64,000 nucleotides of DNA. Source: Sordaria brevicollis. Lineage: Eukaryota; Ascomycota; Sordariomycetes; Sordariales; Sordariaceae. The stretch covers positions 62,001 through 126,000 of the forward strand of contig JAUTDP010000018.1 of NCBI GenBank assembly GCA_033439795.1, read 5' to 3'. How positions within the stretch are numbered: position 1 is the stretch's first letter; each line of letters starts with the position of its first letter. The notes below the pieces were generated by a model, which ran no database searches, had not been told where the DNA came from, and saw only the letters and a program-made list of their open reading frames with translations. This document shows, piece after piece, positions 30,473 to 42,239 of this stretch. The position numbers and the translations under genes are program-made.

Positions 30473-33400
30473 AATTTCTTTTTAAATTTATTTATTAGTT
30501 TTATAAAATTAAATTTATTAATAATTATTTTAATCCTTCCTAACCGTTCTCTTCTTTTTTTATTTTTTTAATTTTTTAAATTCTTTTTCCCTTTTCTTTC
30601 TCTTTCTTTAAGCCAATTTACGTTTTATTTTCTACTTACTTTTTTTTAACTAATCTTCTTCTTATTTTAAATTATTAATATAATAATATATCCTATATTT
30701 TAAATATAATTTATAAATATAATATATCGGGATAATATTAAAGTATATTTAATATTAAAAACCGTATTATTAAATTTTCGAAATTTATTGGTAAATAAAA
30801 GCTAATTATCTACGTTAAATTTATTAAATAAAACGAAATTATTAATTATAACGATTTCTCTTCCCCTATAATTATTAATACTAATTATTAATATTTATCG
30901 TTCTTCTATACGCTTCCTCTTCACTTTAGGAATTAGTAGTAATAATTATTTCTTTTTAATAAGAGACGTTAAAATATTATTATAATTTCCTCTTAATTAT
31001 ATATTAATAATTATTAAAGAAATACTATTAGTAAAATTATTATCGGGTAGGGTAATTTTAATTTTAAAGAGGGATTGGATAATAAATTTTTATTTAAGAA
31101 GACGGGGAAAATAGGGGAAATTAGTAAATTCTTATACTAATTAGTATTTAACTATTTTAATAAGGTAATATTCGTTTAAATAATTTCTTTAATATATTAA
31201 ATTCGTAAAGAATTTAGGTTAAGGATTAAAATTTTCTTCTTTACTTTTCTTCTTTACGACCGTATAGATTAATTATTTTTAATTTTTCGAAAATAAATTC
31301 TTTTTTATTTATTACGTTAAAAGGGCGTTATATATTATTCTTATTTATTACCGAATTATAATATTTTTAAATTATTTTATATCGGGGATTTAATTATATT
31401 CTTATTAATATTTACTTTATTCCTAAAAGTTAATTATCGTAAACCCTTAAAATAATTTATTAATAAATTTACTTCGACGCTTTATTTCGATAAAAAAAAC
31501 TCGGGCTATTTCTAAAATTGAGAAATTATAAGTCTAAATTCTCTATTATATTAAGAATATTATATTAAATTATTTTTAATTATTAAAAATATTAGGGATT
31601 CGATTTCCTATCGGTATTAGAAAAATATAATTCTTAATTACGAATATTTTATAAATTTTTATAACTTTCTATTCGCATTATTAATTATAAAAATTATTAT
31701 AGAAAAATTAAAACGTTTTTCCCTAATTAAAGATTATAAAAATAAAATAATTATTAATTACAATAGGGAAGTATTAATATCGGATTAATTTTAAATTATT
31801 TCGAATATTAATATCTTTAATATAAAATTTATTACGTTTAATAATAGTAGTTAAATTTATTAAAGTATAAATTTAATCGCTATATTTTCGTAATATTTAA
31901 TATAAATTAATATAAATTATTTCTCCTTCCTATTAATTTTTAATATTTATTAAGTACTATATATTAATTAATTTTAATATTATTATATCCTAAGATATAA
32001 TTGGGGTTAATTATTTATTAGGCTATTTTAGGACGGGAGGAATAATTATATAGTAAAATATAATTTTAATTATTTATTTATCGTTATTAAGCTTTCTAGT
32101 AATTAAGTAAATCGGATTTTTATCGGGGATAATATTTTATTATTAATTAATTTTAGGGTATTTCCAATTTTAAAATTTATTATAATAGATTAGATTATTT
32201 CTAATATAAAGGGAATAAATTTCTTTAGTAATTATATTACCGAATTAGGGCCAAATTTTATTCTTTTAATTTTAGCGCTAAATAATTTCAAAAATTATAA
32301 GAAAATAATTATTCGGTATTCCTATAATAAAAATCGGGGGTAGATTATTATAATTAAAATTAAAAGAATTTATATTAATTAATATTTTAATTAATAATAA
32401 AATTTTAAAGGATAGAAGGCTTAATGTAAAAGGGCTTTTAATAAGCGGTAGTAATATAGATTTATAAAAAGGCTTATTAATATATAAGAGGAAAAAAAAG
32501 AAGGAAAAGAAGGGTTATAAATAAAAGATTTTTATACCCGTTTTATAAATTATTTACGAGGTCGAAAAATCGTGAATTCTTCCCTTTTTTCTAATCTCTT
32601 TTCGTAGGTTATTTATAATATTCTAAATTTATTCCTTTTAATTTCTATTTATCCTACTTATATTTAAAGTTTTAAATAGTAGAGTAGGTAAATTTTATTT
32701 AATTTCCTTTAGTATAATTTCTTAACCTTTTGGTATAATCGAAAATTTTAATCCGTAATCGAATTTTAGGATTAAAATACCTTTCTTATTATATTTAATG
32801 AAAAAATATTTTAAAACGGCGTTTATAACCCTTTTTATAATTGATTAAAACTTTAAAACTTTACGAAATTATTTTAAATAAATAGATATTATCTTTCTTA
32901 TTCGGTTTAAAGGTTTTTTATAATTATAGGGTATATAATATAAATAATTTTAAAAGGATAGTTTTTATTAGCTTTTTCCTTCGAAGATTATTTATTAAAA
33001 AAATATAAAAAAGGTATATTTTTATTTATAATTATTCTTTATTTTCCCTCTTAATAATTTTTTCCTTTTAAATATTATAAAGTATTAATAATAGTAATAA
33101 AAGTAAAATTATTAAATAAAAATTTTTCGTAATAAATTAATATAATATTTTCTTCTAATTTTAATACTAGTTTCCTTCCTTTTACGAATAATCCTTTATT
33201 TTACTTCTTTTAAAGGGAAATTCCTATTAAGGAATTTATTATATTTAATTAATTTAATTTAAATATTAATACCTTTATTTTATTTATTAAAAAATATATC
33301 GTTATTATTAATTGCGATTCTCTTTAGTTATATTTTAGCCTTAATATTTTAGAAATAATATATTAAATTAATTCTCGTCCTAATAATAAAAAATAAATCT

Positions 33401-34714
33401 TTTCTAAGGTTTATATTAACCTTTTATATCGATTTTTATTTCCTCTTAATACCCTTTAAAATATTATTTAGGATAATTACTTTCGGCTATTTAATATTAT
33501 TATAAATATTTATCCGATCAATAAACCCGTTATTATTAATTAATTATATATAAAGTAGTATATTAATAATAATAAATTATTAGTAATTATAATTACGTTT
33601 TTTAATTTATTTATTATATATCGATTAGCTTTAAAACGGATATTTAATTTATTTCGTAACCTATTTAATCGTTATATTTTTATCGAAAAAAAAGGAATTT
33701 AATTATAGGGTTATTACTTTATTTATATAAAAGTAAAAAAAGAGCGGATTTTTAGGTTAATAATTTAATTATTTAATAATGAATAAGTATTCTTTTATTC
33801 TTTATTAATATTCTTCTACTAATTATTATTTTTTTTTTAAGAATAGAATTATTTATTCGTATTACGTTAACCGACTCCGAAAAACGTATATATTAGTATA
33901 TATTATTAATTAATGATAAAAGTATATTTTTATTTAGGCTCCTTTCGTCGGCTATAAATTTTTAGGTAAGGATATTAAGGGGGGGATTTATAATAATTAT
34001 ATTTAATATAATAAAATAGTTTTAGATTATTTAGTATTTATTAAGTTTTTGGGTAGTTTTAAATTTATTAAAAAATACCCGATCGAAGGTTTTAATCCCG
34101 AATTTATTAAAATTTTAAAATCCGATTAGGTTAAATATTTTATTTAGAGCTGTAATATTAATCGCGCCTATTCGATATTAATTAATAATATTCCTCCTTA
34201 TTATTAGGTTATTAATAAAGAATTTATCCCTATTAATTATAAATAGTAATTAAAATATATATATTAGGAATCCAAAATTTTAGGGTTAAAAAGAAAAAGT
34301 ATTATAATTTATAGTAATTGCGATATATTTAAACGGTTATTAATAGTAATAAAAATTGATAATGAAAATAAAGAAATAATCGATACTAATAATAACGATT
34401 TAAATTCCTTTAGCGAAGAATTTATTATTAGCGAAGATAATAATAGCGAAAACGAGGGTAATAATAAAGAAAATAAAGAAAATAAAGAAGATAAAGAAAA
34501 TAACGAAGGCGATAATAGGGATAATAACGAAAATAACGAAAATAATAAGGAGGAGGATAATAAAAATAATAAGGAAGATTCTAATTAAGAATATAAAATT
34601 TTAATTAATTTCAAAGGTTTTTCTAATAATAAATAAAAATTTTATTAAAAATTATTATTAATATTTATACTATAGAAAAATAAATCTATATTTTACGGTT
34701 TTTCAAAACTTCCT
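30473..34714. other. Non-pol block of the outer Gypsy element
   Basis: About 4.2 kb between the 3' end of pol (beyond the inner insertion) and the 3' LTR. It is heavily RIP-mutated and shows no reverse transcriptase, integrase or gag signature on either strand. The clearest coding signal is on the plus strand at its right end. It may be a captured or element-specific extra gene, or a further nested element whose ends I could not find. Confidence 0.5.
33838..34590 (+). pseudogene. Unidentified RIP-mutated frame with acidic C-terminal tail
   Basis: Read through stops, this frame has a basic/aromatic part (for example KKYPIEGFNPEFIKILKS near 34074-34125 and ESKILGLKRK near 34270-34300) followed from about 34340 by some 80 residues of almost only Glu, Asp, Asn, Lys and Gly. 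Many Asn codons are AAT, expected from GAT after RIP, so the original tail was probably more acidic. The opposite strand gives only Ile/Leu/Phe runs, so plus is the likely coding strand. No family recognised. Confidence 0.45.
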
Positions 34715-34719
34715 GTATT
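34715..34719. repeat. Inner Gypsy target-site duplication, left copy
   Basis: GTATT abuts the left LTR and recurs at 41998-42002 directly after the right LTR. Confidence 0.88.
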
Positions 34720-34984
34720 TATTACGAGCGACGTGGTCACGAGAGATAAGCTTAACACGTTAAATCCAAATCTATTGTAGAATTATAAGATAAAGAAGAA
34801 AAGAAGAAAACGAGTAAAGGGTGCGCCCCGCGCCAGGGTTTATACCTAAGCGTAGGCGACCTACGAAGGTAATACGCAATTACGTACGCTAATACAATCA
34901 ACCTCTATTAAAATAACCATTTAAACGATAACCAATCCGCTAAATAGGGCCTTAATAAGGACCCTATCCGCTAACGCCGTAATA
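34720..34984 (-). repeat. Inner Gypsy LTR, left (3' LTR)
   Basis: 265 bp; on the minus strand begins TATTACGGCG (TGTTACGGCG in the right copy). Its outer (left) end keeps CG- and CA-containing sequence, while its inner half is RIP-mutated. Confidence 0.93.
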
Positions 34985-34989
34985 TTACC

Positions 34990-37900
34990 CCCCCCTTCGA
35001 AAAAGACTCGCCCCGAATTTTCGAAATATTAGAATTATTATTATATATAAAGTAGGTCCTTTATTTCTTAACGCTTACCGCCTTCTTTAACTTTTTTATA
35101 CCCTTCTTTAAAGGGATATTATCCTTTAAATAATTTTTATTAAACTCCTCCGCTTTAACCTTTTATAATTACTCCTTTAAATATATAAGCGGCCCTAAAT
35201 ATTTAGAATATATTTCGTAATATACTTTTAAAAATTTAAATAAATTTTTAAAATTTTTAGCGTCGTAAAATTTCGGGTCCGGGTTATATCCCTTCTAATT
35301 TATTCGGTATTAAAATTTATTAAAATATACCTAAAAAATTAAAATTTCCTCTATTTCCTATTCGATATCGTCCTTTATATATTCTTTTACCGGCTTTTCC
35401 AATTTTTAACCGAATAATAAATTATTAGGATATTTCCGAAATTTATTAATATAGAAAATATTTATTCCTTTCTAACCCTTTAATACTTTTAACTTAAACG
35501 AATAATTATATTTTTCTTTAATTTTAAAATATTAATTCGTTAAAAGAAAATCGAATTTATAATTTAATTAATTTATAAATTCGTTCTATTTAATAATAAA
35601 TATTCTATTACCGAATTTAAAATCTAAAATGCGTTAATATTTATTTAATTATCTAATTATCCGCTCTTAAACTTTAATAATAAATTCTTTTACTTTATTT
35701 ATATATTTTCGAATTTAATTTACTAAATTTTATACATCTTCCCGGCTAAATTTCTCTTTAATTATTAATCGTACGCTATTAAAATTAATTCGAATTTCCC
35801 AATCTAAAATTCCAAATATCGGGAAACCCTTTAATATTTTATATAATTATATTCTACTTAAATTATTATATAATATCCTTATTTATATTATATTTATTAC
35901 CAGGATCGCTTTTAATTAATTATTTTAAAAATAATTAACGAAAGGACGAAAACGCTAATTAAAATATTCGTTTATAATTTCGGCCTACCTTATAATTTAA
36001 TTATATCCCGAAGAAGCTAATTTCTATTTAATATTTAAAATCTTAATTAATTCGTTTATAAAATTTAATATAAATTAAAGGCCTCTATCCGAAATAACTT
36101 CGCTTAATAATTTATAAATATAATAAAGGCTTTCGTAATATATACGGACTACGTTTCGGGCTATTACCGTTATAAAATAAAGGATAATCTATAATATTTT
36201 ATTTAATCGGTCTATTATTACGAATATATTATCGAATCTTCGTTTATCTTTAAATATAATTTTAAAATTTATAATTAGGTTTTACTAAATACGTTAAACT
36301 ATTGGGATAAATTCTAATTTACCGGGGGTTTTATTTCGGGGAACCTTCGAAATATAATATATTATATAATTAACGACGAAACGATCGACGTTATTAATTA
36401 TTTTTAATTATTAATACTATATAGATATTAAGCGTCTTATTTTATTTTAATTTAAATAAGCGGTAATAATCTTTAAATATAGCTTATAAATAATTTAGGC
36501 TCTTAAAATACCGGGTAGTATAATAAATTTATCGAAACGGGTAAGAATTTTATCGGTAATAAATCGATACCTATTCTCCCCCCTTCTAACTATATTTCGA
36601 TAAATTTTTAAATCCGAATATATTTTATTCTCGAGAATAAAGCGATTTATAAATAAATAGCCTTCTAATTATTCCTTTCGAATTCCTTCTACGATTTTAA
36701 AATTAATTTTTATAATAGCCGTATTTAAAAATATAATTAACGTATTAATTATATTAATATTATTAATTATATTATTAGGCTATACTATCCGATTATTATT
36801 GAAATTCTTAAAAATTTAAAGGGTCCTTTATACTTCCTACTTCGCCTTTTAATTCTTTAAATCCTTTACCTTCTTTAATAATACGTCCGCTATATTATTT
36901 TCCTTTCTTAATTTATAAAAAATAATAAAATAATATTAAGATAAGAATTCGGCCTACCCGGCTTATTATAAATTTAAGAATCTTTTAATATTAAATTATT
37001 TAAGGGCTTTATTATCTATTAAAATTAAAAAGGGCTCGTATAAATTAATAAACTCGGCTCTCTAATATTATAAGGCTCTAATAATAATTATTAACTCTTT
37101 ATTATAAATAAAATAATTATACTTTATACCGTATATCGTTTTTAAATAAAAAATAACCGGTCGTTATTTATTATTAATTAATTATAATAATACGCCGGCT
37201 ATTATTCTATTGGATACGTCTATTTCTATACGTATTAAACGTTTGTATTAAAAATAAATTAAAATAAACGCTAATAATAAACGATTTTTAAATTCTTTAA
37301 ACGCGGCCTAATAATTTTTATTCTAATTAAAAATTTCTCCCTTCCTAATTATAATTATTAAAAATTTCGCTATCCGATTATAATCTTTAACGAAACGCTT
37401 ATAGAAATTATAAAAACCTAAGAAAAATTATATCCTTTATATATTTATTAAAATTTATTAATCCTTTATAATTATAATCTTCTAAAGGTTTATTAATACG
37501 CTATTAATTTTAATAATAAAATTTAGGAATTTAATCTTCTTAACGTAGAATTCGTATTTATTTAAATCCGCTTATAAATTAGCCGCCTCCAACCTCGCTA
37601 ATACCTTTTTAATATAAATTTTATATTCTTTTAAATTATTCGAAAAAATAAAAATATTATTAATATATACGCTATAAAAATCGTCGAAATATCCTATTAA
37701 AATTTCGTTAATATATTATTAAAAGGTAGATAGGCTATTAATTAACCCAAAGGGTAAAATTTTATATTTATAAGCGCCGTATTTTATTTAGAATATCGTT
37801 AATTCCTTATCGTTTAAATATATACGTATCCAATAAAATATTTATTAAATATTTATTTTTAAAAAAATTTTTACCTAATTAATTCGGGCAATAATTTTAT

Positions 37901-38300
37901 CGATAAAGGGTAATAAGTATTTATCTTTCCGAATAATAACGTTAAATTTTCGGTAATTTATATAGAATTTTAATCTACCGTTAATTTTAAATACGAAAAG
38001 AATAGGCGCCGCCTATAAGGCCGAATTATTTTCGATAAACCTTTTAATTAATATTTCGTTAACGTATTTCCGGCAAATTTTTAATTCGTTTACTAATATT
38101 TTATATAATAGATTATAATTAAAGTTTTCGGGTTTCGCTCCGTTTATTAAATTAATTTTATAATCGCTAATATAATAATTTAATAAAGTATTAAATTCCT
38201 TCTTATTAAATATATTCAAATATTTATAAATATATTCGGGGACTTCTTTCTTAATTTATTTATATAATTCTATTTTATCCTTAATAAAAGCTTATTTTTT
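34990..38300 (-). pseudogene. Inner Gypsy pol (RT, RNase H, integrase, chromodomain)
   Basis: Minus-strand translation with stops ignored. An N-terminal RT block lies at 38013-38219 with INGAKPENF..YK and ELK.CRKYV.E.L.KRFI, the usual Gypsy RT entry. Then come the RT active-site box (Asp pair now Asn-Asn) near 37650 and LARLEAANL about 60 bases on. The integrase segment SDRGL..F at about 36090 leads to an NEYFN.RFRPFVN block near 35950. A chromodomain follows with KGYNPDPKFYDAKNFKN (about 35240-35300), ending at 34990 beside the polypurine tract. Gln, Trp and Asp codons are hit by G-to-A or C-to-T changes. Confidence 0.88.
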
Positions 38301-41300
38301 TCAATTGTTAATAAATCGGTCGAATTCGTAGAAGCTAATAATTTTTATATATTCTCGTTTAATAAATATAAAGAAAGTATTAATACTAACGATAATAAAA
38401 TTATTATAGTATTTATATTATCTTACGCCGTCGTATTTTAATCGGTATCGGTTATATACGTTTTCTCTTTAATAAAAATCGTTTTTTCGTTTAATTTCGA
38501 ATATTTCGATATATTCGTATCGCGTAAATATCGTATCGTCGTCTTCCTATTGTAGGGTACGTTAATTTATTAATTCGTATTTTATTTTTATTAAATTTTC
38601 GTCCTTTCCTAATCGAACGGGTCTTTTTTTAAACTCTTCGAAAAATTCGGTCGATTAGCCGTATTTTATTAAAGGCGATAATAAGGGAATTATATTAACG
38701 AAAATTTCGAATTCGGAAATTTATTTATTAAATACCGAAAAAATAATAATAATTTTATCGAAGATTAATTTAATATTAATAATATTTATTAAAACCTTAT
38801 ATTTTTTTAACTAATATTTACCCAAGATAACGTTATAGTCCGAATTAATAATAATTATTATTTCTTTATTAAACTTCTAGCCTTATATTTTAATCGGTCC
38901 TTTTAAATATTAATCGATCGTTTTACTATATTATTTAATATAACCTCCTACGGCGTACGGTTAAAACTTATATAACCTTTCTACTCTTTATTTTATTATA
39001 TTATTTATAAAATCTTTACTTATAAAAATATTACTATTTACTCCTAAATTAATAAATATATCGTTTATAAATAAAATTTTTCTATTATTATTTATTATAA
39101 TATAGGATGTAACTAAAGTTGGCTTACCCAAATAATTTTTCAAAAATCCTTTATTTACCTTTATATTCTCTAATAATACTTCTTTTAAATTCTTTTTAAA
39201 ATAAGTATTTATTAATTCAATCCTTAGGAAGGAATTTAATATTCCTAAAGTAATTAATTTTCCGCCTTATTATTGGCCGGCTTATCGTCCTCTTTATTTT
39301 TATAATTATAATAATTAACGAATTTATTAATATAATTAAGGTTACCGCTACGGCGGTTAGGATAATTATAAAAACGGTATCTAATTTCTTTATATATAAA
39401 ATATTTATTTTTTTTAAATAATTTATAAACCTCTTTACGAATTATATTAAGGGCGCGACGGGAATTACTTCGGTTATTACTACTAATATTAATATTATTA
39501 CTAATAATATTATTAAAATTCTTATTAAAATCGTTAAAGCCCCTAACCTTATTAAAATAATTCGAAAAAGAGGAAGTATTCTTATCCTTATTTTTATTAT
39601 CCTTCTTAATTTTATTATTATAAAAGATATATTAATTAATTTCGACCGCCTTTTTAATTATTAAAATATATTAATTAAAGGTTATATTTTCCTATTCGTA
39701 TCTTTAAAAAAGTGCGTTCTAAATATTACCGGGGAGCTTTTAATTAAATTCTTATTTTTATAAATTAAGCGGGCAATTATATTCCTTAATTAAACGAACG
39801 AATTTATTACGGAATTCTTAAAAATTACTATTTATTTCGAATTTTAAATTATTAAATTCGTAAATAACCTTCTCTTTATAATTATAATTATAATATTCGG
39901 TACGTAAATAGGTTAATAATTTATTAAAGGTTTTAATATTATAAAGGCTATCGGCGAAATAAAGTTCGAAATTTTAAATAGCTTTACCGGCGGTATAATT
40001 TTTAATATATATCTTTTTAGCCTTATTATCGGAAAAATAATCGGCGTTCAATTTAAATTTATTAAAAATATAACGATATTAAACGTTAAAGGTAATAATA
40101 TTTTTATTCTTTTTATTATAAAAATAAGGCAAATCCTTCTCTTTAATTAATAAACGTTTACGGTTAATTATAGAAAAATTAATAATAAGGGTCTCCTTAC
40201 GATGGCCTCTTTCGTTACTATCCTCGTTATAATCGGTATAATTAATATAATCGTAGCGTTTAAAATTCTTAGGAATTAAGAAAACGACCTTCTTCTTATA
40301 GAGATTAATATTTTCTTTATAAAAATCGATATTCTCTTTAATTAAAGTAGCGATTATAATATATAAATTAATTATATTACCGTCCCGAATAACTATTACT
40401 CCTCCTAATTCTTCGGCTTAAACCTTTATAATTATTAAATTATTTTTAATTTTAGCGAACTCCTTTTTTTTCTCAATTAAATCGTAATAGATTTCATTCT
40501 ATTTAATAAAGAAGTAGGAATAGGAAGGGCAACCTTTAATTAAAGAATTATCTTTTTATTCGTAAAGGGTACCCTATTTATTAATACGGCTATTATTAAA
40601 CGGGGTATCGTTTTAAACCTCTTTATTATTAAACGGGTCGTTATTTTATCCGTCGTTAAATAGTATATTATTTTAAATTCCTTTATTAAAATATTTAATA
40701 ACTTAACGTAGTATAATAAATTAGATTTAGAGTTTACGGTTCTTTTCGCGTAATATAACGTTTTTATAATATAAAGTTTCGTAATTATTTAATTTAAAAT
40801 TAGGATCTTTATTCCCATAGGCTTTTAATAATTAATACATTAGGAATATATTCTTACCTTTTTCCTTACGTAAATCCTTATAGAAATATTCGTTATTTAT
40901 TTTAATACTTTTTTAATATTTTAATAAATTAACGGCGTATTTATATATTTATCCTAAATTAATATTTAAATTAATAATAATAATTTAATATCCCCGTTAT
41001 TAAAAAAGAATAATTTTAATTAAAATAATTCGCAATTTAATTTCTTCGAAAATAATACGTACGCCCTCGGAATCTTCGATAATAGATTTAAAAGTATTAA
41101 AATTTATTAATAAAATATTATTATTATTCTATTCTTAATAATCTTAACCCGTAGCTATTAAAATTTTAAAAGTAAAGGTTAAATAATTTTTATTATATTA
41201 GGCCTAATATTTTATAATCGTATTAATTTTTATATATAGGAAACCGAATAAATCCTTTATATTAAATATATAACGAACGTCGGCGAATTTATTAATAATT

Positions 41301-41732
41301 TCCTAATTGAAAAACGTAATAACTTTATCTATATTCTCCGGAATATTATAATCCTTTAAATTAAATTTATTAATATTATATAATTAAGTATTTTATTTCT
41401 CTTTAAGGGTACCGATTATAATATTATTAAACGAACGACGCTTAAAAATATCGTTTTGCTAAATAATTATATTAAAAGTAATAAGTACGTTTATAATATT
41501 AAATTTAATTTACTCGATTACGAATTTATCGGATATATTCTTCTTTTAAATTTCATTTATTTAAACGCTTTTAATAATAAATAATTTAGCGGTCTTAACC
41601 GCGGTAACCTTTTCGTCGGGGGTATATACTATTATAATTAATTACGAAAGTATATACTATAATTACTTTAATCGGTAAATAAGTTTAGAATATTTAAATA
41701 CTTCCTTAATATATTAAGAATAATTTTATAAT
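38300..41732 (-). pseudogene. Inner Gypsy 5' region: gag and protease remnants
   Basis: Minus-strand sequence upstream of RT in an otherwise complete element must hold gag and protease. A basic RYRFYNYPNRRSGN stretch near 39350 could be a zinc-knuckle region whose cysteines became tyrosine, but this is weak. No individual domain is secure. Confidence 0.5.
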
Positions 41733-41997
41733 TATTACGAACGATATAATTACGAGAGATAAACTTAATACATTAAATTTAAATCTATTATAGAATTATA
41801 AAATGAAAAAGAAAAGAAGAAAACGAATAAAGGGCGCGCCCCGCGCCAGGGTTTATACTTAGGCGCGGGCAACCTACGAAGGTAGTATGTAGTTACGTGC
41901 GTTGGTGCGGTTAACCTCTGTTAGGGTAACCGCCCAAGCGATAACCGGTCCGCCAGATAGGGCCCTAACAGGGACCCTGTCCGCCAGCGCCGTAACA
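41733..41997 (-). repeat. Inner Gypsy LTR, right (5' LTR)
   Basis: 265 bp, same length as the left copy. The outer half (about 41840-41997) is essentially unmutated and GC-rich, while the inner half is RIP-mutated, the mirror image of the left copy. Confidence 0.93.
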
Positions 41998-42002
41998 GTA
42001 TT
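41998..42002. repeat. Inner Gypsy target-site duplication, right copy
   Basis: GTATT, identical to 34715-34719. Confidence 0.88.
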
Positions 42003-42239
42003 CTTATTTATATAAGTATTAATTTCCGAAAAAAAATCGCAAAAAACTTAATTAAATAAAAAGGGTTAATAAGGTTTTAAGGGGTATAAATAGAAGGAAT
42101 AAAGAAGATAAATATAAAATATAAAATTCTATATATTATATATACTTCCTTTTAAAATTAATAAAAATTCTTACGAATTAATTTCGTATAAAAATAAAAT
42201 AATAATAAATAATAATAAAAAGTAACGAAGTAAATACTA

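Larger units (their letters stand above)
34720..41997 (-). mobile_element. Inner Ty3/Gypsy retrotransposon of chromovirus type, RIP-mutated
   Basis: 7,278 bp, complete: two 265-bp LTRs, perfect GTATT duplication, and on the minus strand gag-pol in canonical order. Reverse transcriptase at about 37.5-38.2 kb (VYIDDI-type box now VYINNI near 37650), integrase core at 35.9-36.1 kb (SDRG.., Asp kept), and a chromodomain at 35.1-35.4 kb just before the 3' LTR. A run of G (minus strand) beside the left LTR is the polypurine tract. Chromodomain-bearing elements are known to favour heterochromatin, which fits insertion in an already occupied site. Confidence 0.93.

Noticed and set aside
30473..34714. 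Possible Starship captain (DUF3435 tyrosine recombinase) in the extra block
   Set aside because: I searched by eye for the recombinase R..H..Y context and neighbouring conserved blocks and found none; the overall ends are MULE-type, not Starship-type.
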